Source: Bacteroidota bacterium (GTDB taxonomy: Bacteria > Bacteroidota > Ignavibacteria > SZUA-365 > JAADGX01). Taken from it: a stretch of DNA of 7,314 nt. Location of the stretch: positions 1-7,314 of the forward strand of contig JALUUP010000448.1 of assembly GCA_027021285.1 (NCBI GenBank), written 5' to 3'. A program made the translations under genes and the position numbers. Position 1 is the stretch's first letter; each line of letters begins with the position of its first letter. Positions 1 to 6,182 of the stretch are shown here, piece by piece. The notes below the pieces were generated by a model that was not told the DNA's origin, did not search any database, and was given only the letters and a program-made list of their open reading frames with translations.

Positions 1-1242
1 TCCACTGAGGCTCGAAGTGAACGTATGAGTCAGGCCCACGATGCCCTGCAATACCTGGACGGAGTACAGCGACTTTTCGTCGGCCGAAAGAATGTTCACG
101 TTAACAAATCCCCGTGTGTAATTGTCCCAGAGGTATGGTTGGTCGAGCATGAGCGAGACTTTATAACTTTTCGTTTCAAGGGAATGCCAGAGTGTGCTGA
201 AATTGATGGTAAACGTCTGGGCGCCACCGAAGATATTGCGGAAAAGGTATTTGATCTCCGCACCGGCGTTGAATCGGTTATCATATGAATTCACGAGAAA
301 GGCGGGAGCGAGCTCGTGCCGGTTTCGTTCTTCGAGGATGATCTTGATGGGAATTTTATCGCCGGGCGCTTTGGTCGTATCCGGGGGCATGGGCTGGAGG
401 CGAACGGTGCTGAAGATACCGAGGCGATTGAGATTGGCTTCACTGGCCTCTCTCTTCATTTCACTGTAAACGTCGCCTGTCTTGAACTCGAGACGATCGT
501 AGATGATTTTGCGGGCAAGATTCAGTTTTCTCGTCCGCGTCGTGTCCTCGAAGATCCTCCCGAAGTAATACCGCTGTCCCGGCAGGAAGCGGACAAAGAT
601 AGTGACGTTATTCGTTGAGGTAAAACGCCGGACATGGATGCTGTCGGCAACGGCATCGGGATAGCCGATATTGGTCAAAAGTGTGACGACTCGTTCGATT
701 TCCGAACGAAGGCTCGCCTCCGTGTACGGGTCCCCGGTTTTAATGATGGGATCCGAGAATATCCGTTCTCGAACATCGCCGGGAAGCGAATCGAGATTTC
801 GAAAGGCGATACTGTCGATGTACGACCTGGGTCCGGATATGATGTGGAACTCGACCCGGGCGCTCGTGTTCGTGGAATCCAGCGCATATGTTCCGTCCAC
901 ATGTGCATTGAAATAGCCGTTCTCTTGATAAAACTGTGCCAGTCGCTGAATATCCTGTTGAAAAACTTCCGCGTCGAAAAACTCTGGTGGAGAGCCAAGG
1001 CTCTCGCTAAGGTTGCCGTAAATCCACGTCCAGAGTCCCGCTGGAGACTCCCTTGTGGAAATAAGCGATGTCAGTACGTCGTCGTCATATTCCCCTTCGC
1101 CCGAGAAGGTGACGGAGGCAACCTCCACACTGTCGGCAGCGGAGACAAATTTCTGCTGTCCCGGTAATGTGTTTGGAACAATAAATGCGCAAGAGACGAG
1201 AATGAAAAAAAAACCAGCACGCCGGTGCTGGCTACGATTCAT
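1..1242 (-). CDS. Omp85 superfamily (BamA/TamA-like) outer-membrane assembly protein, 3' end off the left edge
   Basis: An open frame of 414 codons on the minus strand, read by hand; no stop is reached before the window edge, so the C-terminal barrel is missing. Omp85 proteins insert beta-barrel proteins into, or move substrates across, the outer membrane using periplasmic POTRA domains and a 16-strand barrel. Residues 1-30 look like a signal peptide: a basic start (MNRSQHRR), then FFFILVSCAFIV. Residues about 39-137, 138-222 and 223-308 each resemble a POTRA domain, with repeats such as FYQENGYFNA (104-113), LLTNIGYPDA (188-197) and ANLNRLGIFSTV (269-280). From about 310 the barrel begins, with the typical NAGAEIKYLFRNIFGG stretch at 325-340. 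Three POTRAs fit TamA better than five-POTRA BamA, but the split is uncertain. An in-frame ATG six codons upstream (1258-1260) is an alternative start; neither has a clear Shine-Dalgarno site. Residues 15-18 (LVSC) could be a lipobox. Confidence 0.9.
   Translation of the reverse strand, partial: MNRSQHRRAGFFFILVSCAFIVPNTLPGQQKFVSAADSVEVASVTFSGEGEYDDDVLTSLISTRESPAGLWTWIYGNLSESLGSPPEFFDAEVFQQDIQRLAQFYQENGYFNAHVDGTYALDSTNTSARVEFHIISGPRSYIDSIAFRNLDSLPGDVRERIFSDPIIKTGDPYTEASLRSEIERVVTLLTNIGYPDAVADSIHVRRFTSTNNVTIFVRFLPGQRYYFGRIFEDTTRTRKLNLARKIIYDRLEFKTGDVYSEMKREASEANLNRLGIFSTVRLQPMPPDTTKAPGDKIPIKIILEERNRHELAPAFLVNSYDNRFNAGAEIKYLFRNIFGGAQTFTINFSTLWHSLETKSYKVSLMLDQPYLWDNYTRGFVNVNILSADEKSLYSVQVLQGIVGLTHTFTSSLSG
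1205..1231 (-). terminator. Terminator-like hairpin plus T9 tract inside the start of the Omp85 gene
   Basis: Read on the minus strand, CCAGCAC and GTGCTGG form a perfect 7-bp stem around a 4-base loop (1231 to 1214), directly followed by nine Ts (1213 to 1205). This is the classic intrinsic-terminator form for transcripts arriving from the DUF2795 gene, whose stop lies about 60 bases upstream. It overlaps codons 4-13 of the Omp85 reading frame, the T run encoding part of the hydrophobic signal-peptide core. It may end most DUF2795 transcripts, act as an attenuator, or be a by-product of codons for a Phe-rich signal peptide. Confidence 0.55.
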
Positions 1243-1289
1243 TACAAATGGTTTATGCATGGAATTACAGTAAACAGCGTACGGTGCTG

Positions 1290-1517
1290 CTAATATTCGC
1301 TCCCGTCATCATCAAGGAAAAAATCTTCTTCGGTTGGATAATCCGGCCAAATCTCTTCAATGCTTTCGTAAGGTTCTTCCGTGTCTTCCAATTCCCTCAG
1401 ATTCTCGATGACTTCAAATGGGGCTCCAATTCTACTGGCATAGTCGATCAGCTCGTCTCGCGTCGCAGGCCATGGAGCTTCATCTAAATATGATGCAAGT
1501 TCTAAGGTCCAAATCAT
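1290..1517 (-). CDS. DUF2795 domain protein, small and acidic
   Basis: A 75-residue protein of unknown function. The segment from LELASYLDEAPWPATRDELI through GAPFEVIENLRELED (about residues 5-45) matches, from memory, the DUF2795 family, whose hallmark is a P-A-T-[KR]-x-[DE]-L-[IV] turn before a short helix and then a second helix. The C-terminal 30 residues are very acidic and aromatic, with EEIWPDYPTEEDFF near 54-67. I count 24 Asp/Glu against three Arg and no Lys or His, so it is a strongly anionic, probably cytoplasmic protein without signal peptide or membrane segment. The ATG at 1515-1517 has a GGAG Shine-Dalgarno at 1526-1529 with an 8-base spacer, and a near-perfect promoter sits about 75 bases upstream. 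It is first in a leftward unit with the Omp85 gene; no functional link is established. The molecular role of the family is not known to me. Confidence 0.85.
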   Translation of the reverse strand: MIWTLELASYLDEAPWPATRDELIDYASRIGAPFEVIENLRELEDTEEPYESIEEIWPDYPTEEDFFLDDDGSEY

Positions 1518-1552
1518 CGTTCGATCTCCACGATGGATTTATAATGCGTGAT

Positions 1553-1572
1553 CCACCCACTGCCGTGGGGGG
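1553..1572 (-). other. Short hairpin in the DUF2795 leader
   Basis: In the predicted 5' leader of the DUF2795 transcript, CCCAC and GTGGG form a 5-bp stem around a 4-base loop (1569 to 1556), extended by two further C-G pairs beyond one mismatch. It starts about 14 bases after the predicted transcription start and ends well before the GGAG ribosome site, so it would not hide that site. It could stabilise the 5' end of the message, or be a chance product of the C/G run here. Confidence 0.3.
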
Positions 1573-1592
1573 GTACTTTCGTGACCGGGCGA

Positions 1593-1621
1593 ATTATAGC
1601 AACTCTGTATCTCTTTGTCAA
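1593..1621 (-). promoter_or_regulatory. Consensus sigma-70-type promoter for the DUF2795/Omp85 unit
   Basis: On the minus strand there is an exact TTGACA (1621 to 1616), a 17-base spacer and an exact TATAAT (1598 to 1593), a full match to the primary sigma factor consensus. Transcription should begin near 1586, giving a leader of about 70 bases before the DUF2795 start codon. A match this complete suggests strong, largely constitutive transcription unless a repressor is involved; no clear operator repeat overlaps it. Confidence 0.85.
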
Positions 1622-1851
1622 GACATTTTTACAATAAATTATCGTACGGGGAAAATCGCGAGATGGCGCGTTTCGGCGTTTGAATACCTCGACGATGCAA
1701 TGATAATACGAAGCGAGCGGCACTTTTCAGAGATGTTTCGTGTTTTGATGACGATACATCGTATGCAGTTTTGATCTGTTTTATCCATGCTGGTCGTTTC
1801 GTATTATGGACGGTAATGGTGGCAATTGCTCGGGGTGAAAGGAACGTAGGG

Positions 1852-1923
1852 ATGAAATTCGCATGGCGAGGATTGGTGAGGTATCAGGTTACCGGCGAAG
1901 ACGTAATGGCCAGTATTTCATAG
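1852..1923 (+). CDS. Possible 23-residue leader peptide upstream of the Rieske gene
   Basis: An ATG at 1852 is preceded by AAAGGA (1838-1843) at an 8-base spacing, and opens a 23-codon frame ending in TAG at 1923, 15 bases before the Rieske GTG start. The peptide starts MKFAWRGLVRYQ; it matches no family I know and has no run of a single amino acid of the kind used in attenuation. The well-placed ribosome site is its only support. It could be a short translated leader coupled to the Rieske gene, or chance. Confidence 0.15.
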   Translation: MKFAWRGLVRYQVTGEDVMASIS

Positions 1924-1938
1924 GATGGGAGAATATCT

Positions 1939-2406
1939 GTGAAAAATTCCGAGTTGTTTGATTCGGCGCGCAGGGAGTTCATTGTCAAAGGCCTTGGCGT
2001 GGCGGGCGGTCTCGTTCTGGCGTCCTCAACGTTTTTCTCTGCGTGTGAATTCACCGAATTTAAATCGCCAAGCGAACCGGGCGAGACGAACCTCGTCCTT
2101 GATACTACGACGGAACAATACAATGTACTCGCTGCGCCGGGCGGCGCGGTGGCCGTTGCCGGGGTCGTCGTCATTCGACTCAGTCCCGACAGGGCGTCGG
2201 CGTTGTCCAGGATATGTACCCACCAGGGGTGCGATCTCGATCCAAATGACAATGGTTCCATCGTGGGCGACCGGCTCCGCTGTGGATGTCATGGCTCGGA
2301 ATTCAATACGGGAAACGGCGATGTTTTAAAAGGTCCTGCCCAGGTGGGATTGAGATCGTATCCCGTGGAAATCCGTGGAAACGTACTCACGGTCATCATG
2401 GAATAA
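1939..2406 (+). CDS. Rieske [2Fe-2S] protein, predicted Tat-exported lipoprotein
   Basis: A 155-residue electron-transfer protein. Rieske domains hold a 2Fe-2S cluster through two Cys and two His and pass single electrons, as in bc1/b6f complexes and dioxygenases. Box 1 is CTHQGC (93-98) and box 2 CGCHGS (115-120): ligands should be C93, H95, C115 and H118, with C98 and C117 free to form the disulfide of high-potential bc-type Rieske proteins. The NTGNGDVLKGPA segment (123-134) is the usual loop after box 2. The N-terminus carries a twin-arginine motif (ARREFIVKG, 10-18), a hydrophobic stretch (19-33) and FSAC at 33-36, a plausible lipobox, so it is probably exported folded and lipid-anchored. 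The GTG start follows GGGAG (1927-1931) at 7 bases. No cytochrome b gene is adjacent, so it is not clearly part of a bc1 complex. It heads a cluster with a heme c barrel protein and a DUF2231 protein. Confidence 0.9.
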   Translation: MKNSELFDSARREFIVKGLGVAGGLVLASSTFFSACEFTEFKSPSEPGETNLVLDTTTEQYNVLAAPGGAVAVAGVVVIRLSPDRASALSRICTHQGCDLDPNDNGSIVGDRLRCGCHGSEFNTGNGDVLKGPAQVGLRSYPVEIRGNVLTVIME

Positions 2407-2413
2407 ACTCGTT

Positions 2414-3532
2414 GTGACGATTCGTTGGATCAAATGTTTCTGCGCGGGAATGATTTTCCTGGGTGTCTCGGCCACGGAACTTGCAGGTTTGCCGCGCTTT
2501 GCGCTTACCTCGGGTGCGACGTGTTCTTCGTGCCACGTCAACGTTACCGGGGGAGCCATGCGCACGGAGGGTGGATGGTTTTCCATCAGAAACGTCGGTT
2601 TGATCCAGCCCCGGAACACATTTCTGGCTCCGTTGTACGGTGCGAAGAGCAATGCGCTGTTCGCGAAAAACCTGCGATGGGGATTCGATATGCGCGTGCA
2701 GGTTGCAAAACGCGGCCGGGAGCTCAAGCGCGATGTATTTGCGATGCAAGCGGTACCATATCTCTCGTTCGAGGTGCGGGAAAACCTGTACCTGTACGGT
2801 TCTTTTAATTTTGTGGAGCCGTTGTTTCCGTCTCAACAACGCTTCACTGCTGCGGTCTTTTACCGTCCCCTGGAAAAAGTCGCTTTCAAGGCGGGATTCA
2901 TTCAGCCGAAATTCGGGATCCGCTACGACGACCACACGGTATTTACACGGCAACAGGCGCAGCTCCGTCCGATGTACCAGGAACTTGGGATGGAACTCTA
3001 CGTGTCGCCCAGGGATTGGCTGACGATCACTGGCGGGGTGTATTCACCGGAACATCGCGCCGCCGAAAGCAACGTTCCGATAAACGAATCCAGTGTAATG
3101 ATCGGAGGCGGTGTCGATTTCCGTCCCATGGACTGGGAGAAAGGGTTGTCGTATTTGCTGAGCGGTTCATTCCTGCTTCAGGATGGCCAGACGATGTATG
3201 GAGTTCAAGCTGGCATCGGTTTGATTGACGAAGCATCGTTTATTGTTGATTATGTTCGCTGGGAAAACGACGTGGAGGGCCTTTCCCCCCTATCTCGATC
3301 TGATATACTCAGCGTTTCGGTGTCATACCAGTTGCTGGAGAGTCTTGTCCTTGAGATGCGAGCTGAGCAGGCAACAGGAAAGGGCCGGAGTGAACGGCGG
3401 GAACGGCAATTGGTCCTGGGTTTCCAGGTCTTCGTGTTGCCTTTTGTCGAACTGCGCCCGGAGTATCGCTGGCGGGATACTCCCGAAGTACAGATGGCAC
3501 AATACACTGCTCAATTGCACATCTTTTACTAA
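2414..3532 (+). CDS. Monoheme CxxCH protein with outer-membrane beta-barrel
   Basis: A 372-residue protein if begun at the GTG at 2414. This start gives a good signal peptide (MTIRWIK, then CFCAGMIFLGVSA) and lies 7 bases after the Rieske stop. An in-frame GTG at 2375 would overlap the Rieske gene by 32 bases and ATG 2450 would lose the basic N-region; the ribosome site is weak for all. Just after the signal peptide comes LPRFALTSGATCSSCHVN with a single heme c motif, C37-S-S-C40-H41. The rest alternates polar and hydrophobic residues in strand-like stretches (for example YLYGSFNFVEP and KAGFIQPKFGIRYDDH) and ends in the aromatic LHIFY, as barrel proteins do. Similar CSSCHVNPTGG-type proteins occur as monoheme outer-membrane barrels of unknown function in several phyla (from memory). 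Likely role: electron transfer at, or transport across, the outer membrane. Heme attachment would need a cytochrome c maturation system, not seen here. Confidence 0.78.
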   Translation: MTIRWIKCFCAGMIFLGVSATELAGLPRFALTSGATCSSCHVNVTGGAMRTEGGWFSIRNVGLIQPRNTFLAPLYGAKSNALFAKNLRWGFDMRVQVAKRGRELKRDVFAMQAVPYLSFEVRENLYLYGSFNFVEPLFPSQQRFTAAVFYRPLEKVAFKAGFIQPKFGIRYDDHTVFTRQQAQLRPMYQELGMELYVSPRDWLTITGGVYSPEHRAAESNVPINESSVMIGGGVDFRPMDWEKGLSYLLSGSFLLQDGQTMYGVQAGIGLIDEASFIVDYVRWENDVEGLSPLSRSDILSVSVSYQLLESLVLEMRAEQATGKGRSERRERQLVLGFQVFVLPFVELRPEYRWRDTPEVQMAQYTAQLHIFY

Positions 3533-3549
3533 CCATAGGAGGCATAATC

Positions 3550-4029
3550 ATGGATGTTTTTCTCGCCCGGCTGCATGTGCCGATGACCCACTTGCCGATC
3601 GCCTCGGCAATCCTGGCAGCATTGGCGTCGTTGGCGGCGATTATATTCGCGAAATACCGCGAGAAATTATCGTGGGCGTGGGCAGTATTGTCGCTCGTTG
3701 CTGTTATCAGTGTCGTTCCGACTATCATCACCGGCATAGAAGCTGGAAGAGGCAGGACGTACATCGAAGAGGGGATCATCGTGGCAGACCTGGAGGAGAA
3801 CGCGAATATCCGTTTGCATCAACAACTGGGTTTCGCCGGTTTTGGAGTGTCGCTCATTCTTGCGGGGTTGGGTATAGCCAGGCTGCGTGGGAAAAACCCT
3901 AATCCCTACTTGGTGGCTTCTATTGCGGTGATTCTGGTAACGGTCTGGTTGTTAGGCGCCCATGAAGGCGGCGCAGGTATCTGGGCACCCGATACGTTTC
4001 CGGGTTTCAAAAAAGAACTGATCAACTAG
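3550..4029 (+). CDS. DUF2231-like four-helix inner-membrane protein
   Basis: A 159-residue integral membrane protein with four predicted helices at about 16-34, 42-62, 93-111 and 120-137. Histidines lie at the membrane edges: H9 and H14 (LHVPMTHLPIA), H90 (RLHQQLGF) and H138 (GAHEGGAG). The HxPxxHxPI entry, the His before helix 3 and the final HxGG are hallmarks of the DUF2231 family as I know it, often suspected of binding heme or metal in the membrane. The E/G-rich loop at 62-90 joins helices 2 and 3. The ATG follows a perfect AGGAGG (3537-3542) at 7 bases and starts 17 bases after the barrel gene, so it is likely co-transcribed and well translated. A redox role such as quinol-linked electron transfer to the Rieske and heme c partners is inferred from context only. 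The gene faces convergent peptidase genes. Confidence 0.8.
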   Translation: MDVFLARLHVPMTHLPIASAILAALASLAAIIFAKYREKLSWAWAVLSLVAVISVVPTIITGIEAGRGRTYIEEGIIVADLEENANIRLHQQLGFAGFGVSLILAGLGIARLRGKNPNPYLVASIAVILVTVWLLGAHEGGAGIWAPDTFPGFKKELIN

Positions 4030-4081
4030 CCAGTCGCGGCGGACTCGTTGTTCTTTCCAAACCGTGAATCGGGATCGGAAG
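4030..4081. other. Short convergent gap
   Basis: These 52 bases lie between the stop codons of the rightward DUF2231 gene and the leftward oligopeptidase gene, where terminators for both would be expected. The only inverted repeat I see is AGTC/GACT around a 6-base loop (4032-4045), followed by a loosely T-rich stretch. That is too weak to call a terminator. Confidence 0.5.
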
Positions 4082-6148
4082 CTACGTTGGCGTAAGTCCG
4101 GAATTGCCTGTCGCGACCGGTTCGAGTATTCCGCATTGTCTCAGGAGCGGTTCGATCGAGGGTTTTCTTCCACGAAACCGCTCGAACAAAATCATCGGTT
4201 CTTCACTGCCGCCCTTCTCCAGAATTTCCGTGAGGAAAGCCTGTCCCGTGTTGGGGTTGAAAATGCCCTCCTCGCGAAAACGTTCGAACGCGTCCGCCGC
4301 CAGGACTTCCGCCCACTTGTAGCTGTAGTACCCCGCCGCGTATCCTCCCCCGAAAATGTGCAAGAAACTGTTCTGGAACCGGTTGAACGGCGGAACGGGA
4401 ATGACCGTCGTTTCCTCTCTCACCTTGTCGATGATATCCTGTGCCGTTTGATCACCGTCAGGATCGTAATCGGCGTGGAGGAGGAAATCCATCAGGCCGA
4501 ACTCGAGCTGGCGCACCATGGCCAGGGCGCTGTTGAAGTAGCGGGAGTCCACCAGTTGGCGCAAAAGATCGATCGGCATCGGCGCGTTGGTTTCGTAATG
4601 CCGGGCAAAGAGGGAAAGAGATTCCGGGGACCAGGCCCAGTTTTCGAAGAACTGGCTGGGCAACTCGATGGCGTCCCAGGGAACGCCGTTCATGCCCGAC
4701 ACGTGCAGTTCGTCAATCTTGGTCAGGAGGTGATGGAGGCCATGCCCGAACTCGTGGAAAAGAGTGACGACTTCGCGGTGGGTGAACAAAGCGGGCTTTC
4801 CGCCCGAGGGGGGAGCGAAGTTGCAGACGAGGTTGGCCGCGGGAATTTGCATTTCGCCGTTGCGTCGCATGCGATGCAGCACCTCCGACATCCAGGCACC
4901 GCTGCGCTTGTTCGGACGCGCGTAGAGATCGAGGAAAAACCGACCGCGGATCGTACCGTCCGCGTCACGAATTTCGAAGAAGCGGACGTCGGGATGCCAA
5001 TAGTCCGCCCGGCTCTCGTGAACGTCCAATCCGTACAGGCGATGAACTATTTCAAACAGGCCCTGGAGCACGCGGTTTTCGGGGAAGTAGGGTTTTACAT
5101 CTTCGTCGGAGAAATGAAACCGGTGGCGCTTGAGTTCTTCCGCCGCGAAATTCACGTCCCAGGCTTCCAGTTTTTCCAGGCCAAGCCGTGATGCCGCGAA
5201 TCGGCTAAGCTCATCGAACTCCCGTTGGGCCTCTGCTCGCGAACGCTCGACCAGATCGTAGAGGAACGCTTTCACATCATTGACGCTGTGCACCATTTTG
5301 CGGGCGAGAGAAAGCTCGGCGTAATTCCGGTAGCCCAAAAGCCGCGCTTCTTCTTTGCGAAGCCGGAGGATGTTTTCGATGATTTCCGTGTTGTCAAATT
5401 CATCCTTCGTTGCCCGCGTCACGTATGCTTCGTACAGCTCCCGGCGAATGTCCCGGTTCCGGCAGTACGTGATCATAGGCACGTAACTCGGCTCTTCAAG
5501 GGTCACCTTCCAGCATGCGTCGCCGTGACCGTCCTTGATGGCTCGTTCGCGCGAAGCAGTGACGATGCTCTCCGGTACGCCATCGAGGTCTTCCGGTGCG
5601 GTAATGATCAATTCCCACTTGTTGGTGGAATCGAGGACGTTTTCCGTGAATTTCGTGGAGAGCAGGCCGAGTTCCTGGCGCAAGGTCTTCAACCGTTCCT
5701 GTGTCGCTTCATCGAGATGAACGCCCGCCAGTTTGAAATCGCGCAGCTCGAGTTCAATTGCCCGGCGCCTAGCCACGGGGAGTGTCGGGAAATCGTCGCT
5801 CGTGGCGATAGCGTTGACGGCGGCGTACAGGCCCTTGTGCTGTCCGCGCTCGTTGTTCCACGCGATGAGAAGCGGGATACAGGCGTTGTACTCCTTGCGC
5901 AGGGCTTCCGAATTCACGACCGCGTTCAGATGCTCCACCGGCGCCCAAACCCGGTTCATGCGTTCCTCGATTTCGTTCAGTGGAACGATGAAGGAATCGT
6001 AGGAGACTTCTTCACCGGGGGGGAGGAGACCTTCGATGCCCTTCCGTGTCTCGGCCAAAACCTGCTTGACGGCGGGCTGGATGTGTTCCGGCCTGATCCG
6101 TGAGTATTGCGGGAGATCGGTTGAATTAAGGAGCGGGTTATCGTTCAT
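4082..6148 (-). CDS. prlC: Oligopeptidase A, M3 family zinc metallopeptidase
   Basis: A 688-residue protein, close to the roughly 680 of E. coli oligopeptidase A (PrlC/OpdA). The enzyme is a cytoplasmic zinc endopeptidase that trims oligopeptides and cleaved signal peptides. The zinc site is FHEFGHGLHH: H465 and H469 bind zinc and E466 is the catalytic base; E495 in the following VPWDAIELPSQF segment is the third ligand. The VPWDA form distinguishes the oligopeptidase A branch from the related dipeptidyl carboxypeptidase Dcp, which has a different sequence here. Other family segments are RKEEARLLGYRNYAELSLA (264-282), and HIFGGGYAAGYYSYKWAEV (597-615), the substrate-binding Gly/Tyr loop. There is no signal peptide, in line with a cytoplasmic enzyme. 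No strong ribosome site precedes the ATG at 6146-6148. It lies 34 bases after the M49 peptidase gene on the same strand, likely in one operon. All catalytic residues are intact. Confidence 0.93.
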   Translation of the reverse strand: MNDNPLLNSTDLPQYSRIRPEHIQPAVKQVLAETRKGIEGLLPPGEEVSYDSFIVPLNEIEERMNRVWAPVEHLNAVVNSEALRKEYNACIPLLIAWNNERGQHKGLYAAVNAIATSDDFPTLPVARRRAIELELRDFKLAGVHLDEATQERLKTLRQELGLLSTKFTENVLDSTNKWELIITAPEDLDGVPESIVTASRERAIKDGHGDACWKVTLEEPSYVPMITYCRNRDIRRELYEAYVTRATKDEFDNTEIIENILRLRKEEARLLGYRNYAELSLARKMVHSVNDVKAFLYDLVERSRAEAQREFDELSRFAASRLGLEKLEAWDVNFAAEELKRHRFHFSDEDVKPYFPENRVLQGLFEIVHRLYGLDVHESRADYWHPDVRFFEIRDADGTIRGRFFLDLYARPNKRSGAWMSEVLHRMRRNGEMQIPAANLVCNFAPPSGGKPALFTHREVVTLFHEFGHGLHHLLTKIDELHVSGMNGVPWDAIELPSQFFENWAWSPESLSLFARHYETNAPMPIDLLRQLVDSRYFNSALAMVRQLEFGLMDFLLHADYDPDGDQTAQDIIDKVREETTVIPVPPFNRFQNSFLHIFGGGYAAGYYSYKWAEVLAADAFERFREEGIFNPNTGQAFLTEILEKGGSEEPMILFERFRGRKPSIEPLLRQCGILEPVATGNSGLTPT

Positions 6149-6182
6149 TTACGGGGCGCTTTCGAAAACATGTACGTGCAAT

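Larger units (their letters stand above)
1518..1938. other. Divergent intergenic region
   Basis: This 421-base stretch separates the leftward DUF2795/Omp85 unit from the rightward Rieske cluster. Its left part holds the DUF2795 ribosome site, leader hairpin and consensus promoter. The middle (about 1620-1780) is AT-richer, and I see no credible gene in it on either strand. For the rightward cluster the best -10 candidate is TATTAT at 1802-1807, but no good -35 lies at proper spacing, so that promoter is not resolved. A 23-codon ORF with a ribosome site occupies 1852-1923. I found no tRNA, riboswitch or long repeat. Confidence 0.6.

Noticed and set aside
634..1167. Long plus-strand open frame, and its overlapping neighbours across 25-1273
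   Set aside because: The opposite strand reads continuously as an Omp85 protein with signal peptide, POTRA repeats and barrel onset; the plus frames match no family and are antisense shadows.
1540..1545. Plus-strand TATAAT that could be a -10 box
   Set aside because: No acceptable -35 hexamer lies 15-19 bases upstream, and it would give a very long leader for the Rieske gene.
1514..1723. Minus-strand 69-codon frame covering the DUF2795 promoter and leader
   Set aside because: It overlaps a perfect promoter and the DUF2795 ribosome site, has no good ribosome site of its own and resembles no family.
2375..2413. Upstream GTG (2375) as the start of the heme c barrel gene
   Set aside because: It would overlap the Rieske gene and add a long polar extension before the signal peptide; the GTG at 2414 gives a normal signal peptide. 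Not fully excluded.
4032..4045. AGTC/GACT inverted repeat in the convergent gap, as a terminator
   Set aside because: Only a 4-bp stem with a 6-base loop and no uninterrupted T run; expected by chance.
4064..6103. Two long plus-strand open frames (4064-5191 and 5225-6103) opposite the oligopeptidase
   Set aside because: The minus strand encodes a full-length oligopeptidase A with all catalytic residues; the plus frames have no recognisable domain.
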